Origin: Cupriavidus basilensis
GTDB lineage: Bacteria; Pseudomonadota; Gammaproteobacteria; Burkholderiales; Burkholderiaceae
Reading direction: 5' to 3'
DNA: 64,000 nt
Assembly (NCBI RefSeq): GCF_000876015.1
Contig: NZ_BBQM01000024.1
Coordinates: forward strand, 186,001-250,000
A program made the position numbers and the translations under genes. Positions 50,603 through 59,368 of this stretch are shown one piece after another. Below the pieces are notes generated by a model. That model did not search any database. It worked only from the letters and a program-made list of their open reading frames with translations, and was not told the DNA's origin. Position 1 is the stretch's first letter; each line of letters starts with the position of its first letter.

Positions 50603-51514
50603 ATGAACACGCGCTTCATCGAAGCCTTCATGTGGGTGGCCCGCCTGGGCAGCTTCCGCGCGGCGGCCGAGAAGCTGCACATCACGCAGGCGGCGATGTC
50701 CAACCGCATCGCCTCGCTCGAGCAGGAGATCGGCGCGCGGGTGTTCGAGCGCGAGGCGCGCGACCTGCGCCTCACGCCGGTCGGCCTGCGCCTGCTCGGC
50801 TACGGCGAGCGGCTGCTGGAGCTGCAGCGCGAGATCATGGTGCTCGGGCGCGCTGGCGACGCGCCGCTGGGGCTGGTGCGCATCGGCGCCATCGAGAGCG
50901 TGGTGCATACGTGGCTGGTCGATTTCCTGCGCCACCTGCAGACGCACTATCCCGGCATCGAGGTGCAGCTCACCTCGGAGACCACGCAGAGCCTGCACAA
51001 CACCCTGCGCGCGGGCGGCATCGACATTGCCCTGCAGACCGATCCGGCGGTGGGCGAGGGCATCACCAGCACGCCGTGCCTGCCGATGGCCATCGGCTGG
51101 GTCGGCCCGCCCGGGCCCGCGCAGCCCGGCGAAGGCCGGCTGGCCACGCTGCTCCAGCATCCCACCATCACCATGAGCCCCGGCTCGCAGCCGCATCTCG
51201 CGCTCAAGGAGCTGTACCGCAAGGCCGGGCTGCCGGTGGGCAAGGTGCATTGCGTCAGCTCCATCGCGGCCATCGTGCGGCTGGTCAGGGGCGGCTTCGG
51301 CAACGCGCTGATGCCGCTGGCGCCGGTGCGCGAGGAAGTGGAGCGCGGCGAGTTGCGCGTGATTCCGTGCGACGTGCCCCTGCCGCACCAGCGGCTGGTG
51401 GTCAGCCACCTCGACCACGCCGCCTCCGAGGCGATCCGCCTGGTGGCGGAGCTGGCCTGCCGAGAATCCGACCGCTACGTGCGGTCGCTGCCTGCACCAT
51501 TTGCGCCGGCATAG
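50603..51514 (+). CDS. LysR-family transcriptional regulator
   Basis: A 303-residue LysR regulator with winged helix at residues 1-60 (GSFRAAAEKLHITQAAMSNRIASLEQEIG) and a ligand domain after 85. It precedes a DUF4286-like gene by 150 bases and a major-facilitator gene, all on the + strand, so it likely controls that small catabolic module. The start at 50603 is the first Met that gives a standard LysR N-terminus. The long upstream open frame is Arg/Ala-rich and is not counted as coding. Confidence 0.88.
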   Translation: MNTRFIEAFMWVARLGSFRAAAEKLHITQAAMSNRIASLEQEIGARVFEREARDLRLTPVGLRLLGYGERLLELQREIMVLGRAGDAPLGLVRIGAIESVVHTWLVDFLRHLQTHYPGIEVQLTSETTQSLHNTLRAGGIDIALQTDPAVGEGITSTPCLPMAIGWVGPPGPAQPGEGRLATLLQHPTITMSPGSQPHLALKELYRKAGLPVGKVHCVSSIAAIVRLVRGGFGNALMPLAPVREEVERGELRVIPCDVPLPHQRLVVSHLDHAASEAIRLVAELACRESDRYVRSLPAPFAPA

Positions 51515-51663
51515 GGCGCGCGCGCCGTGCTGGTGCGCGCGCATGGCCGCATCGAACAGAAAAACTGATCGGAAACGCGAAGAAAAACCCGTTTGCCGCG
51601 CGCGCGGCCGGCGCCGATCATCTTCTCACCGCCCGCAGACGGCGCGGGCCACAGGAGAGAAGG

Positions 51664-52449
51664 ATGAGCGAGATGCAGGAGAGGCACGATACGCAGGAAA
51701 TGCACGAGATGCGGCAAATGCGGGAAATGCGGGAAATGCGGCAAATGCGCGGGATGGCCGGAACGTCCGGCGTGGACGACGCGCCGGCGGGCATGGCGCC
51801 GCACGGCATGCTGTTCGTCGCCGCCAACGTGGACGCGGCCGACGAGGACGATTTCAACCAGTGGTACGACCGCGAGCACGTGGAAGAGCGCGCCCGCATT
51901 CGCGGCTTCATCTCCGCCGCGCGCTACGAGGCGGTGCAGGGCGGCCCGAAATACCTGGGCCTGTACCGCACCGAATCGCTGGCGGCCTTCACGTCCGCCG
52001 CCTACCAGGCCGCGTTCGGGCGCCAGACGCCGTGGTCGGTCGCCAACCTCGGCCGCATGCGCCAGCCGGTGCGCCGCGTGAGCGAAGTCGCCGCGGTGGT
52101 CGGGCAGGGCAGCGGAAGCTGGCTGGCCGTACTGCCGCTGGCGCGGCCCGACGACGTGCCGGCGCTGGTCGACCAGGCCGCCGACGTGGGCGGCGAGCTC
52201 TCTGCGCGGCCCGGCTTCGTGCAGTCCTACCTGCTGGTGCCGGACGCCGTGCTGAGCCAGCCGCTGCCGCGCGAGAGCGTGGAGAACCGGCAACTGCGCC
52301 CGCTCCTGGTGATCGAGACCAGCAGCGAAGCCGCCGGCGCGGCCGCGCTGTGCGACGCGGCCGCGTGCCTGGATGCATGCGGCGCGGACGCCGCCGGCGC
52401 CGCGCGCTATGCGCTGCGGTGGAAGCTGTTCTCGCGGGAGGTGGCATGA
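51664..52449 (+). CDS. DUF4286/EthD-like protein with repetitive N-terminus
   Basis: A 261-residue protein with two ferredoxin-fold (dimeric alpha-beta barrel) domains: residues 48-140 (MLFVAANVDAADEDDFNQWYDREHV then RIRGFISAARYEAV) and about 155-255. This pattern is typical of DUF4286/EthD-type small proteins found with catabolic genes. Residues 15-29 are five copies of E/Q-M-R encoded by near-perfect 9-bp repeats; the first 45 residues look disordered and may not be needed. AGGAGAGAAGG lies before the ATG. Its stop overlaps the MFS start (ATGA). Role unknown; degradation or binding of a small aromatic is a guess. Confidence 0.75.
   Translation: MSEMQERHDTQEMHEMRQMREMREMRQMRGMAGTSGVDDAPAGMAPHGMLFVAANVDAADEDDFNQWYDREHVEERARIRGFISAARYEAVQGGPKYLGLYRTESLAAFTSAAYQAAFGRQTPWSVANLGRMRQPVRRVSEVAAVVGQGSGSWLAVLPLARPDDVPALVDQAADVGGELSARPGFVQSYLLVPDAVLSQPLPRESVENRQLRPLLVIETSSEAAGAAALCDAAACLDACGADAAGAARYALRWKLFSREVA
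51706..51750. repeat. Five 9-bp coding tandem repeats (E/Q-M-R)
   Basis: GAGATGCGG, CAAATGCGG, GAAATGCGG, GAAATGCGG and CAAATGCGC follow in frame at 51706-51750, inside the gene at 51664-52449. Slippage by whole units would lengthen or shorten the tail without changing frame. Confidence 0.8.
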
Positions 52450-53840
52450 TGCGCGGCGCCGACACCGTTATCGCCACCGCCACCGCCGCGCAGGAGCCGG
52501 CCGGCGCGCAGGCCGCCACGCACCCGGTCGCGCACGCCGGCATGCAGGCCGGCACGCACGCCGCCGCCGGCAAGCCCCGCATGGGCCGGCTGGCCGCGGC
52601 CAGCACCATCGGCACCACGCTGGAGTGGTACGACTTCACCGTCTACAACCTGATGGCGGCGCTGGTCTTCAACGCCATCTTCTTCCCCTCGTTCGATCCG
52701 CTCACCGGCACCATCCTGGCGTTTTCCACCTATGCCGTGGGCTACGTCTCGCGCCCGCTCGGCGGCGTGGTGTTCGGCCACCTCGGCGACAAGCTCGGGC
52801 GCCGCTTCGTGCTGGTGGCCACGCTGGTCGTGATGGGCGTGGCCACCGGCCTGATGGGCGTGCTGCCGACCTACCAGTCGTGGGGCGTCTGGAGCCCGCT
52901 GCTGCTGGTGGCGCTGCGCTTCGTGCAGGGCGCGGCCATCGGCGGCGAGTGGGCCGGCGCGGTGCTGCTGTCGATGGAGCATGGCGCGCAGCACCAGCGC
53001 GGGCGCAATGCCTCGTTCACGCAGGTGGGGCCGTCGTGCGGCACGCTGCTGGGCACCGGCTTCATCGCGCTGGTGTCGCTGTGGCTGAGCCCCGAGGACT
53101 TCCAGGCGTGGGGCTGGCGCATTCCCTTCCTGTCCAGCGTGCTGCTGGTCGTGTTCGGGCTGTGGCTGCGCCGCGGCGTGGAGGAAACCCCGCTGTTCCG
53201 GGAGATGGAAGCGCGCAAGAGCACGGCGAAGACGCCGATCAAGGACGTGTTCGCGGACCACTGGCGGCGCCTGCTCGTCGCCGGCGGCGCGCGCATCGGC
53301 TCGGACGTGCTCTATGCGCTGGTGGTGGTGTTCACGCTGACCTACGTGACCGGCGTGCTGCACCTGTCGCGCCCGCTGGCGCTGACCGCCACCATGATCG
53401 GCGCCGGCTGCAACGCGCTTGCCGTGCCGCTGTTCGGCAGCCTGTCCGACAGGCTCGGCCGGCGGCCGGTGTATGTCGCCGGGGCGCTGCTGGCGGTGGC
53501 GTGGGCCTTCGTGTTCTTCCGCCTGATGGACAGCGCGCAGCCGTGGCAGATCTGCGCGGCGGTGGTGGGCGGGCTGGTGATCCACGCCATGATGTACGGC
53601 CCGCAGGCCGCCTTCGTGACGGAGCAGTTTCCCACGCGGGTGCGCTACGCCGGCTCGTCGCTGGCCTACACGCTGGCGGGCATCCTCGGCGGCGGCTTCG
53701 CGCCGCTGATCATCGCCAGCCTGTACAAGGCGTATGGCTCGACCACCGCGATCTCGCTCTACGTGAGCCTGGCGCTGGCCGTCACGCTGGTGGCCTTGCT
53801 GGTGGCGCGCGAGACGGCGCGCAAGCCGCTGGAGAACTGA
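52446..53840 (+). CDS. MFS transporter, metabolite:H+ symporter type
   Basis: A 464-residue inner-membrane transporter of the MHS branch (relatives carry shikimate, proline/betaine, alpha-ketoglutarate or aromatic acids). After an Ala-rich cytosolic start of about 45 residues come 12 membrane segments; GTTLEWYDFTVYN (near 56) and GGVVFGHLGDKLGRRFVLV with RLGRRPVYVAGA are the family signatures. Its ATG overlaps the stop of the previous gene (ATGA), so translation is coupled. A GntR regulator follows convergently. It likely imports the substrate of this small module. Confidence 0.9.
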   Translation: MMRGADTVIATATAAQEPAGAQAATHPVAHAGMQAGTHAAAGKPRMGRLAAASTIGTTLEWYDFTVYNLMAALVFNAIFFPSFDPLTGTILAFSTYAVGYVSRPLGGVVFGHLGDKLGRRFVLVATLVVMGVATGLMGVLPTYQSWGVWSPLLLVALRFVQGAAIGGEWAGAVLLSMEHGAQHQRGRNASFTQVGPSCGTLLGTGFIALVSLWLSPEDFQAWGWRIPFLSSVLLVVFGLWLRRGVEETPLFREMEARKSTAKTPIKDVFADHWRRLLVAGGARIGSDVLYALVVVFTLTYVTGVLHLSRPLALTATMIGAGCNALAVPLFGSLSDRLGRRPVYVAGALLAVAWAFVFFRLMDSAQPWQICAAVVGGLVIHAMMYGPQAAFVTEQFPTRVRYAGSSLAYTLAGILGGGFAPLIIASLYKAYGSTTAISLYVSLALAVTLVALLVARETARKPLEN

Positions 53841-53896
53841 CGGCGGCGTTGACTGCTGTGTTGGCGGCGCCCGCGTGGCGCCGGCCGGTCGCCCGT

Positions 53897-53929
53897 TAGC
53901 CGGCCGCTAGCCGGCCGCTAGCCGGCCGC
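53897..53929. repeat. Three 11-bp tandem repeats at the end of the GntR gene
   Basis: TAGCCGGCCGC occurs three times in a row at 53897-53929. The gene on the minus strand uses the TAG created at the unit boundary (53918-53920), so its last codons and stop lie in the repeat. Confidence 0.75.
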
Positions 53930-54634
53930 GCCGGTCATGGCGAAGACCGGCTCGCGGCGGCCCTGCAGCAGGGCCTGGCGGAACGACAGCACGTGGGCCG
54001 TCACCGCGCTGGCCGCCGCCGCGCCGTCGCCGTCGCGCAGCGCCTGCAGGATGGCGCGGTGTTCCTCGCCGACCTCGCCGAGGTGCCCCTCGGACGACAG
54101 CGAGATGGCCCAGAAGCGCTGCGAGCGCGCGTGCAGCACCTTCAGGATCTCGATCAGGATGGGGTTGCCGGACAGTTGCGCCACTTCCTCGTGGAACAGG
54201 CGGTCCAGGTTCGTCACCAGCGGCAGGTCGCGCCGCGCCACGGCCGCGTCCAGCTCGTGCAGGATGCTTTCCAGCGCGGCGATCCCCTGCGCGGTGACAC
54301 GCTCGGCGGCCAGCCGCGCGCACAGCGTCTCGTTGGCCAGCCTCACGTCGATCAGGTGCAGCGCGTCGTCGAGCGACAGCGGCGCGACCACCACGCCCTT
54401 GCGCGGCAGGATCTGCACCAGGCCTTCGTTGGCCAGGCGGTGCAGCGCCTGGTTGATGGGCGTGCGGCCGATCTCCAGGTCGTCCACCAGCGTGGAGATG
54501 TTGAGATGCTCGCCGGGGCGGTAGACCAGCGTGGTCAGGCGCTCGCGCAGGCCGGTATAGGCCCGTTCGTTCTCCGACACGGTCTCGGTCCGGGCGCGCG
54601 GCGAGCCGGCGCTGCGGCGTTCCACTGATGGCAA
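53918..54634 (-). CDS. GntR-family (FCD) transcriptional regulator
   Basis: A regulator of about 238 residues. The GntR winged helix (residues 25-95, STLVDDLEIGRTPINQALHRLANEGLV) is followed by an FCD domain with LDRLFHEEVAQLSGN and EEHRAILQALRDGD and a late His (TAHVLSF), so the metal-ligand set is present. It probably represses the MFS/DUF4286-like module that faces it. The start is a TTG at 54634, which has AGGGGG at a good distance; a GTG at 54625 is the alternative. The last codons lie in a triplicated 11-bp unit. Confidence 0.85.
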   Translation of the reverse strand: MPSVERRSAGSPRARTETVSENERAYTGLRERLTTLVYRPGEHLNISTLVDDLEIGRTPINQALHRLANEGLVQILPRKGVVVAPLSLDDALHLIDVRLANETLCARLAAERVTAQGIAALESILHELDAAVARRDLPLVTNLDRLFHEEVAQLSGNPILIEILKVLHARSQRFWAISLSSEGHLGEVGEEHRAILQALRDGDGAAAASAVTAHVLSFRQALLQGRREPVFAMTGAAG

Positions 54635-54720
54635 AACTCTCCCCCTGCTGTATGGCGTTGCGTGGCAAGGGCGTAATCGTACTACCAATCCGTGGCGCCG
54701 CCGCGGCGGGCGCCGCGCGG

Positions 54721-54933
54721 CTAGCGCCCGCGCAGCGGCTCCAGCAGCCCCTTGAGGCCGTTGTGGTCCAGCTCGTGCATCAGCGCCAGCAACTGGCCGA
54801 TCTCGCCGGGCGGGAAGCCTTCGCGCGCGAACCAGTTCAGGTAGTTGCCCGGCAGGTCCGCGATCGCGCGGCCCTTGTACTTGCCGTAGGGCATGGTGCG
54901 GGTGAGCAGGAGCTGCAGATGTTCGGGGTTCAT
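54721..54933 (-). CDS. DUF3820 family small protein
   Basis: A 70-residue protein with the DUF3820 core TMPYGKYKGRAIADLPGNYLNWFAREGFPPGEIGQLL at residues 13-49. The family is related to quorum-sensing-regulated virulence factors, with no settled biochemical role. AGATG is near the start; no clear ribosome site is seen. It is convergent with the preceding GntR gene side and divergent from the DUF2127 gene across a 252-base gap holding a hexanucleotide repeat. Confidence 0.82.
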   Translation of the reverse strand: MNPEHLQLLLTRTMPYGKYKGRAIADLPGNYLNWFAREGFPPGEIGQLLALMHELDHNGLKGLLEPLRGR

Positions 54934-54994
54934 GGCACGGGCGTCGGATGGCGGCGGCAGCCCGATGGTAACAGCGTGCCGGCGGCACGGCGCC

Positions 54995-55057
<63 letters not shown>

Positions 55058-55185
55058 GCGCCGGTGCGCCGGTGCGCGGCCCGCGTCCGGCGGCGCCGAT
55101 TGCCGCGCGCGGGCGCGGCGCGGTACGATCCCGCCTTGGGTCCGCGGCGCGTCCGGCAGGCCGGTTTCGACAAAGGAAAGGCAAT

Positions 55186-55656
55186 ATGGCAAAGCACGCA
55201 GCGGGAGGCGCGGGCCTGAAGGGCATCGCCCTGTTCGAGGCCGCCAAGGGCGCGCTGGTGATCCTGGCCGGGCTGGGGCTGGTCGCGCTCCTGCACCGCG
55301 ACGCGCAGGCGCTGGCCGAGACCATCGTGATGCGGCTGCACCTGAATCCGGGCAGCCGCTATCCCACCATCTTCCTGTCGCTGCTGAACCATCCGAGCGA
55401 TGCGCGGCTGTGGGCGATCGGCGGCTCGGCCGCGATGTACGCGGCGATGCGCTTCACCGAGGCCTTCGGGCTGTGGCACCAGCGCGTATGGGCAAGCTGG
55501 CTCGGCGTCTGGTCCGGCGCGGTCTACATCCCGGTGGAGGCCTACGAGGCCATCGCCCATCCGACGCCGGTCCATCTCGGCCTGGCCGTGGCCAACGTGC
55601 TGATCGTGGTCTACCTGGCCAACGGCATCCGGCGCGCGCCGGCCAGCGCGCGCTAG
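55186..55656 (+). CDS. DUF2127 membrane protein
   Basis: A 156-residue inner-membrane protein with four hydrophobic segments matching DUF2127: GIALFEAAKGALVILAGLGLVALL (residues 12-35), a loop with HRDAQALAE, and GLWHQRVWASWLGVWSGAVYIPVEAYE (near 95-121). Family function is unknown. AGGAAAGG lies before the ATG. It sits downstream of the hexanucleotide repeat and converges on the nuclease gene with a 38-base gap. Confidence 0.85.
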   Translation: MAKHAAGGAGLKGIALFEAAKGALVILAGLGLVALLHRDAQALAETIVMRLHLNPGSRYPTIFLSLLNHPSDARLWAIGGSAAMYAAMRFTEAFGLWHQRVWASWLGVWSGAVYIPVEAYEAIAHPTPVHLGLAVANVLIVVYLANGIRRAPASAR

Positions 55657-55694
55657 CGCCACTGGCACCACCGGCGTTGCCTGCGCCACCGGCG

Positions 55695-57806
55695 TCATTT
55701 GCGCCGGCGCCAGCGGCGTGGCCAGCGCCGCCGCCGCGCGATGCATGCCGCCCCGGCCAGCGCGAGGGCCGGCAGCGGGTCCACGGCGCCACCGCCGCCA
55801 CTGCTGCCTTCGGCCGGCCACGCCAGCGCGCCGTTCTCCTGACTGTCCGCTGCCGGCGTTCCGCCGGCGGGCGGCGCGGCCTCGTCGCGCATCGCCACGT
55901 CGACCAGCACCGGATCATGGTCGGACGAGCGGTAGGCGTCGGCCGCGTAGAAGGATTGCCGCTGCGCCGCGCTCTTGCCGGCGAACGGGTAGGCCAGCGC
56001 CGCCGGCTCGTCGGCGTTGATATGCCAGTGGCGCGCGGCGCGGACGCGGCCGGCCGCGGCGGCATCGGCCAGCGCGTGGTCCAGGTAGCCGGCCTCGCCG
56101 CCGAACACGAAGCTGTACGGCGGCGCCACGGAAAAGCGCGCGATCATGTCCGCGTAGCCGCGTTCGGCCAGATGGCGGACGGGGTCTTCGCGCGCATAGC
56201 TGTTGAGGTCGCCGATCACCAGCTTGCCGTCGTCGGGCACGCCGGTGGGCGAGCTGGCCAGCCAGTTGGCCAGGCGCATCGCCGCCGCGATGCGCGCGCG
56301 GTTCCAGCAGGCCTGCCCGTCGCCCTGGTCGGCGTCGGCGCCGCGCGCGTCGGTGCAGCGCTTGGACTTGAAGTGGTTCACGGCCACGGTGAGCCGGCGC
56401 GCGTGGCCGGGCAGGCTGAAGGTGGCAGCCAGCGGCTGGCGCGTGCGCTCGCCGAACCACAGCGTGGCGGGCCGGCCCGCCAGTTGCACCGCGCGGCTGT
56501 CGTAGAGCAGCCCGACCGCGATGGCGTCGCCGCCGAGGCTGACCCCGCCGGGGTCGACCACGCGCCAGTCCGGCCCCATCCGCGCCGCCAGCCGGTGGAT
56601 GGCGCTGCCAGCGCCGAAGCCGTCGTTCTCGATTTCCATGAGGCCGATCACGTCGGCGTCGAGCGCGCGCAGCGCGGCCAGCAGCTTGGCTTCCTGGCGG
56701 GCGAACTCGGCCGCCGAGGCCGCGCCGCGGTTGGCGGGGTCGTCGAAGCCGCCGCCCTTGCCGTCGCCGGTGAAGTAGTTCTGCAGGTTGAAGGCGGCCA
56801 CGCGCAGGTCGCTGCCGGCCGCGCGCAGCGGCGCGCCGGCGCGCGGGTTGGCCGCCACGAAGCGCGGCGGCGGCGCGTCCGGCAGCGGCTGCACGCGCCA
56901 GCCGCCGTAGCGCCAGTCCAGCACGCCTTGCATGCCGGCCACCGTGGCGCCGGCGCGCAGCGTGTTGGCGGCGCTCAGGCCCGGCGCCGGATGGATGACC
57001 GTGGCCGGGTTCTGGCGGCTGGAGCCGTCGTCCAGCGCCAGCCGGTTCAGCGCGTTGGCGGCGGCCTGCGCCCGGGCGCCGTCGCCGGGCGCGGCGACGC
57101 TGGTGGGGATCGGCAGGCGGCCGTTGCTGAGTACCACGCTGCCGTAGCGGCCCAGCTCGTAGGTGTCGCTTACGGTGAGCGCCTGCGGCAGGCGCACCAG
57201 CATGCCCGCGTGGGCGGCCGGCGCCTCCGCGTGCGCGAACGGCAGCGCGATGTCCACCGGCGTGAGCGGCCGGTCCCGCGCGCAGACCGTGGCCGCGCCC
57301 GACAGGCGCAACTGCATCTGGCCGGCGCGCTGCTCGACGGTGCCGTCCAGCCGCACGAGGTCGCCGGCGCGCATGCCGGCGCGCGGCGCGGACACGAACA
57401 TGCCGTCCGAGATGCCGGGGCGGCGCTGGCGCTGCGCGTCGTCCTGCTGGACGAAGAAGCCGGCGAAGCCGTTGCCGCCGGTGTAGTCGGCGCTGACCAC
57501 GGCTTCGAGCGTGACGCGGCGACCGACCGAGGACGCGCCGGCCGCGCGCAGCTCGGCGATGGCCGTGGCGGGCATGCCGCATTGCGCCGCGCGCGGCGCG
57601 GCATGGGCGGGCAAGGCAAGCCACGGCGCCGCCAGGCAGGCCCAGGCGAGGCCGGCGCGGGCAAGGCGCCGGAACGGAGACGACGCGGGCGGCGCGGGTG
57701 ATTCTGGTGACGGTGGCGCCGGTGGCGCCGACAATGCGGACGACGCGGATGGCGCGGATGGCGCGGGCGGAAACGGCAGGGCGGACGGCGGAGGCATCGG
57801 GCGCAT
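55695..57806 (-). CDS. ExeM/NucH-type extracellular endonuclease with GlyGly-CTERM-like tail
   Basis: A 703-residue secreted nuclease. The long first part (residues 1-45) is Pro/Ser/Ala-rich and precedes a signal-peptide core (RRLARAGLAWACLAAPWLALPAHA). An OB-fold region (about 80-260) and an endonuclease/exonuclease/phosphatase domain (about 340-640) follow; ALDADVIGLMEIEND, VNHFKSKRC, VIGDLNSYAREDP and SSDHDPVLVDV carry the metal and catalytic residues. The tail is SGGGGAVDPLPALALAGAACIARRRR plus more Arg/Lys, which matches a rhombosortase-type GlyGly-CTERM. It would degrade external DNA at the cell surface. A long N-terminus before the signal peptide is odd. Confidence 0.88.
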   Translation of the reverse strand: MRPMPPPSALPFPPAPSAPSASSALSAPPAPPSPESPAPPASSPFRRLARAGLAWACLAAPWLALPAHAAPRAAQCGMPATAIAELRAAGASSVGRRVTLEAVVSADYTGGNGFAGFFVQQDDAQRQRRPGISDGMFVSAPRAGMRAGDLVRLDGTVEQRAGQMQLRLSGAATVCARDRPLTPVDIALPFAHAEAPAAHAGMLVRLPQALTVSDTYELGRYGSVVLSNGRLPIPTSVAAPGDGARAQAAANALNRLALDDGSSRQNPATVIHPAPGLSAANTLRAGATVAGMQGVLDWRYGGWRVQPLPDAPPPRFVAANPRAGAPLRAAGSDLRVAAFNLQNYFTGDGKGGGFDDPANRGAASAAEFARQEAKLLAALRALDADVIGLMEIENDGFGAGSAIHRLAARMGPDWRVVDPGGVSLGGDAIAVGLLYDSRAVQLAGRPATLWFGERTRQPLAATFSLPGHARRLTVAVNHFKSKRCTDARGADADQGDGQACWNRARIAAAMRLANWLASSPTGVPDDGKLVIGDLNSYAREDPVRHLAERGYADMIARFSVAPPYSFVFGGEAGYLDHALADAAAAGRVRAARHWHINADEPAALAYPFAGKSAAQRQSFYAADAYRSSDHDPVLVDVAMRDEAAPPAGGTPAADSQENGALAWPAEGSSGGGGAVDPLPALALAGAACIARRRRWPRRWRRRK

Positions 57807-57973
57807 GGCTTGGGCCGGCTGGCGGCAGAGGTCGCGATGCCTTCAGCGTATGGCGCGCGGCGCGCCGGTTCGCTGAGAAAAATCTCATTTTGGTCCGCCG
57901 CACGGTTTGCCGTCGACAGACTCTGCGAGAATGCCTGCTATTCCGCTGACTTCCGCCCGCCCGGCGAGATCCC

Positions 57974-58597
57974 GTGACCGTCAATGCCGTCGTGTTCGAT
58001 TTTGGTGGCGTCCTGTTCGACTGGAACCCCGAATACCTCTACCGCGAACTGATTCCCGATGCCGCGCAGCGCGCGCGCTTCCTGTCGGAGGTCTGCTCGC
58101 CCGCGTGGAACCTGCGCCAGGACGCGGGCCGCCCGCTGCGCGAGGCGACCGAGCAGCTCGTCGCCGAGCATCCCGCGCAGGCGGGCCTGATCCGCGCGTT
58201 CTACGGCCGCTGGCCGCAGATGCTGCGCGGCCCGCTGGATGCCGGCGTGGACCTGCTGGGCCGCCTGCATGCCGCCCGCGTGCCGCTGTTCGGCCTGACC
58301 AACTGGTCCGTCGAGACCTACCCGCACGCGCAGCGCATGGGCGATTTCCTGCACGTGTTCCGTGACATCCTCGTGTCCGGCGAGGTGGGCGTGGCCAAGC
58401 CCGACCCGGCCATCTACCGCCTCATGCAGGCGCGCGTCGGCAGGCATCTGCCGGGCATCGCGCCGCACGAGATGCTGTTCATCGACGACAACGCGGCCAA
58501 CGTGGCCGCCGCCGCCGCGCTCGGCTGGCAGACGGTGCACCATGTCGGCGCCGCCGGCACCGAGCTTGCCCTGCGCGAGGCGGGCCTGCGTTTCTAG
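57974..58597 (+). CDS. HAD-family hydrolase, YihX-like
   Basis: A 207-residue haloacid-dehalogenase-type hydrolase. Motif I is VFDFGGVLFDW (nucleophile Asp at residue 9; the usual second Asp position is Gly, as in YihX and epoxide-hydrolase-N types), motif II FGLTNWS, motif III Lys in VGVAKPDPAIY and motif IV FIDDNAANVAAA. It likely removes phosphate from a sugar phosphate. The start is a GTG at 57974. It is divergent from the nuclease gene. A 60-base gap leads to pssA. Confidence 0.9.
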   Translation: MTVNAVVFDFGGVLFDWNPEYLYRELIPDAAQRARFLSEVCSPAWNLRQDAGRPLREATEQLVAEHPAQAGLIRAFYGRWPQMLRGPLDAGVDLLGRLHAARVPLFGLTNWSVETYPHAQRMGDFLHVFRDILVSGEVGVAKPDPAIYRLMQARVGRHLPGIAPHEMLFIDDNAANVAAAAALGWQTVHHVGAAGTELALREAGLRF

Positions 58598-58657
58598 CGG
58601 CGGGCTCGCGCCTTGCGAGCCATCGCCACATGCCAACGGACCCAGGAGCCCGCCAGG

Positions 58658-59290
58658 ATGGCCTCGACACCGGAACGTCCCAAGCATTTCTCCATGCTGC
58701 GCGAGATGCAGCTCGCCGACCTGTTCACGCTGGGCAATGCCGCCTGCGGCATGGCGTCGGTCTTCTTCGCCATGTTCTACGTGGCCACGCGCGCGCCGGC
58801 GCATTTCTACGCGGCCGCCGCGCTGGCGCCCGCGGCATTCCTCTTCGACGTGCTGGACGGCCGCATCGCGCGCTGGCGGCACCAGCACTCGGCGCTCGGC
58901 CGCGAGCTGGACTCGCTGGCGGACATCATCTCGTTCGGCGTGGGGCCGGCCGCGCTGGCGTTCGCGGCGGGCATGCGCGGCGGCTGGGACATGGCCGCGC
59001 TGATCTACTTCGTGTGCTGCGGCGTGAGCCGGCTGGCGCGCTTCAACGTGACCGCCGAGACCTTGTCCGCGGGCGCCGACAAGGTGGCCTACTTCGAGGG
59101 CACGCCGATCCCCACCAGCGTGCTGCTGACCGGCGTGCTGGCGTGGTGCGCATGGCGCGAGCGGCTCGGCGACGCGCTGTTCGGCGGGGTGTGGACCATC
59201 GGCCCCGCGGACCTGCATCCGCTGGCGCTGCTGTTCGTGCTGTCGGGCTCGCTGATGATCAGCAAGACGCTGCGGATTCCGAAGATCTAG
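58658..59290 (+). CDS. pssA: CDP-diacylglycerol--serine O-phosphatidyltransferase
   Basis: A 210-residue inner-membrane enzyme that makes phosphatidylserine from CDP-diacylglycerol and serine, the first step to phosphatidylethanolamine. The CDP-alcohol phosphotransferase motif DG-x2-AR-x8-G-x3-D-x3-D is complete in DVLDGRIARWRHQHSALG and RELDSLAD (residues 63-88). About seven hydrophobic segments follow. The ATG at 58658 has AGGAG upstream; the longer frame from 58613 lacks a site. Being of the membrane (type II) kind fits betaproteobacteria. It is not linked to the catabolic genes around it. Confidence 0.85.
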   Translation: MASTPERPKHFSMLREMQLADLFTLGNAACGMASVFFAMFYVATRAPAHFYAAAALAPAAFLFDVLDGRIARWRHQHSALGRELDSLADIISFGVGPAALAFAAGMRGGWDMAALIYFVCCGVSRLARFNVTAETLSAGADKVAYFEGTPIPTSVLLTGVLAWCAWRERLGDALFGGVWTIGPADLHPLALLFVLSGSLMISKTLRIPKI

Positions 59291-59368
59291 CGCGCGCGGT
59301 CGCAAGACGTGCGGCGCGGGGCGGGATATTCACGGCCGCGCGCGCCACTGCCCGCCCCGCTGGGCCGC

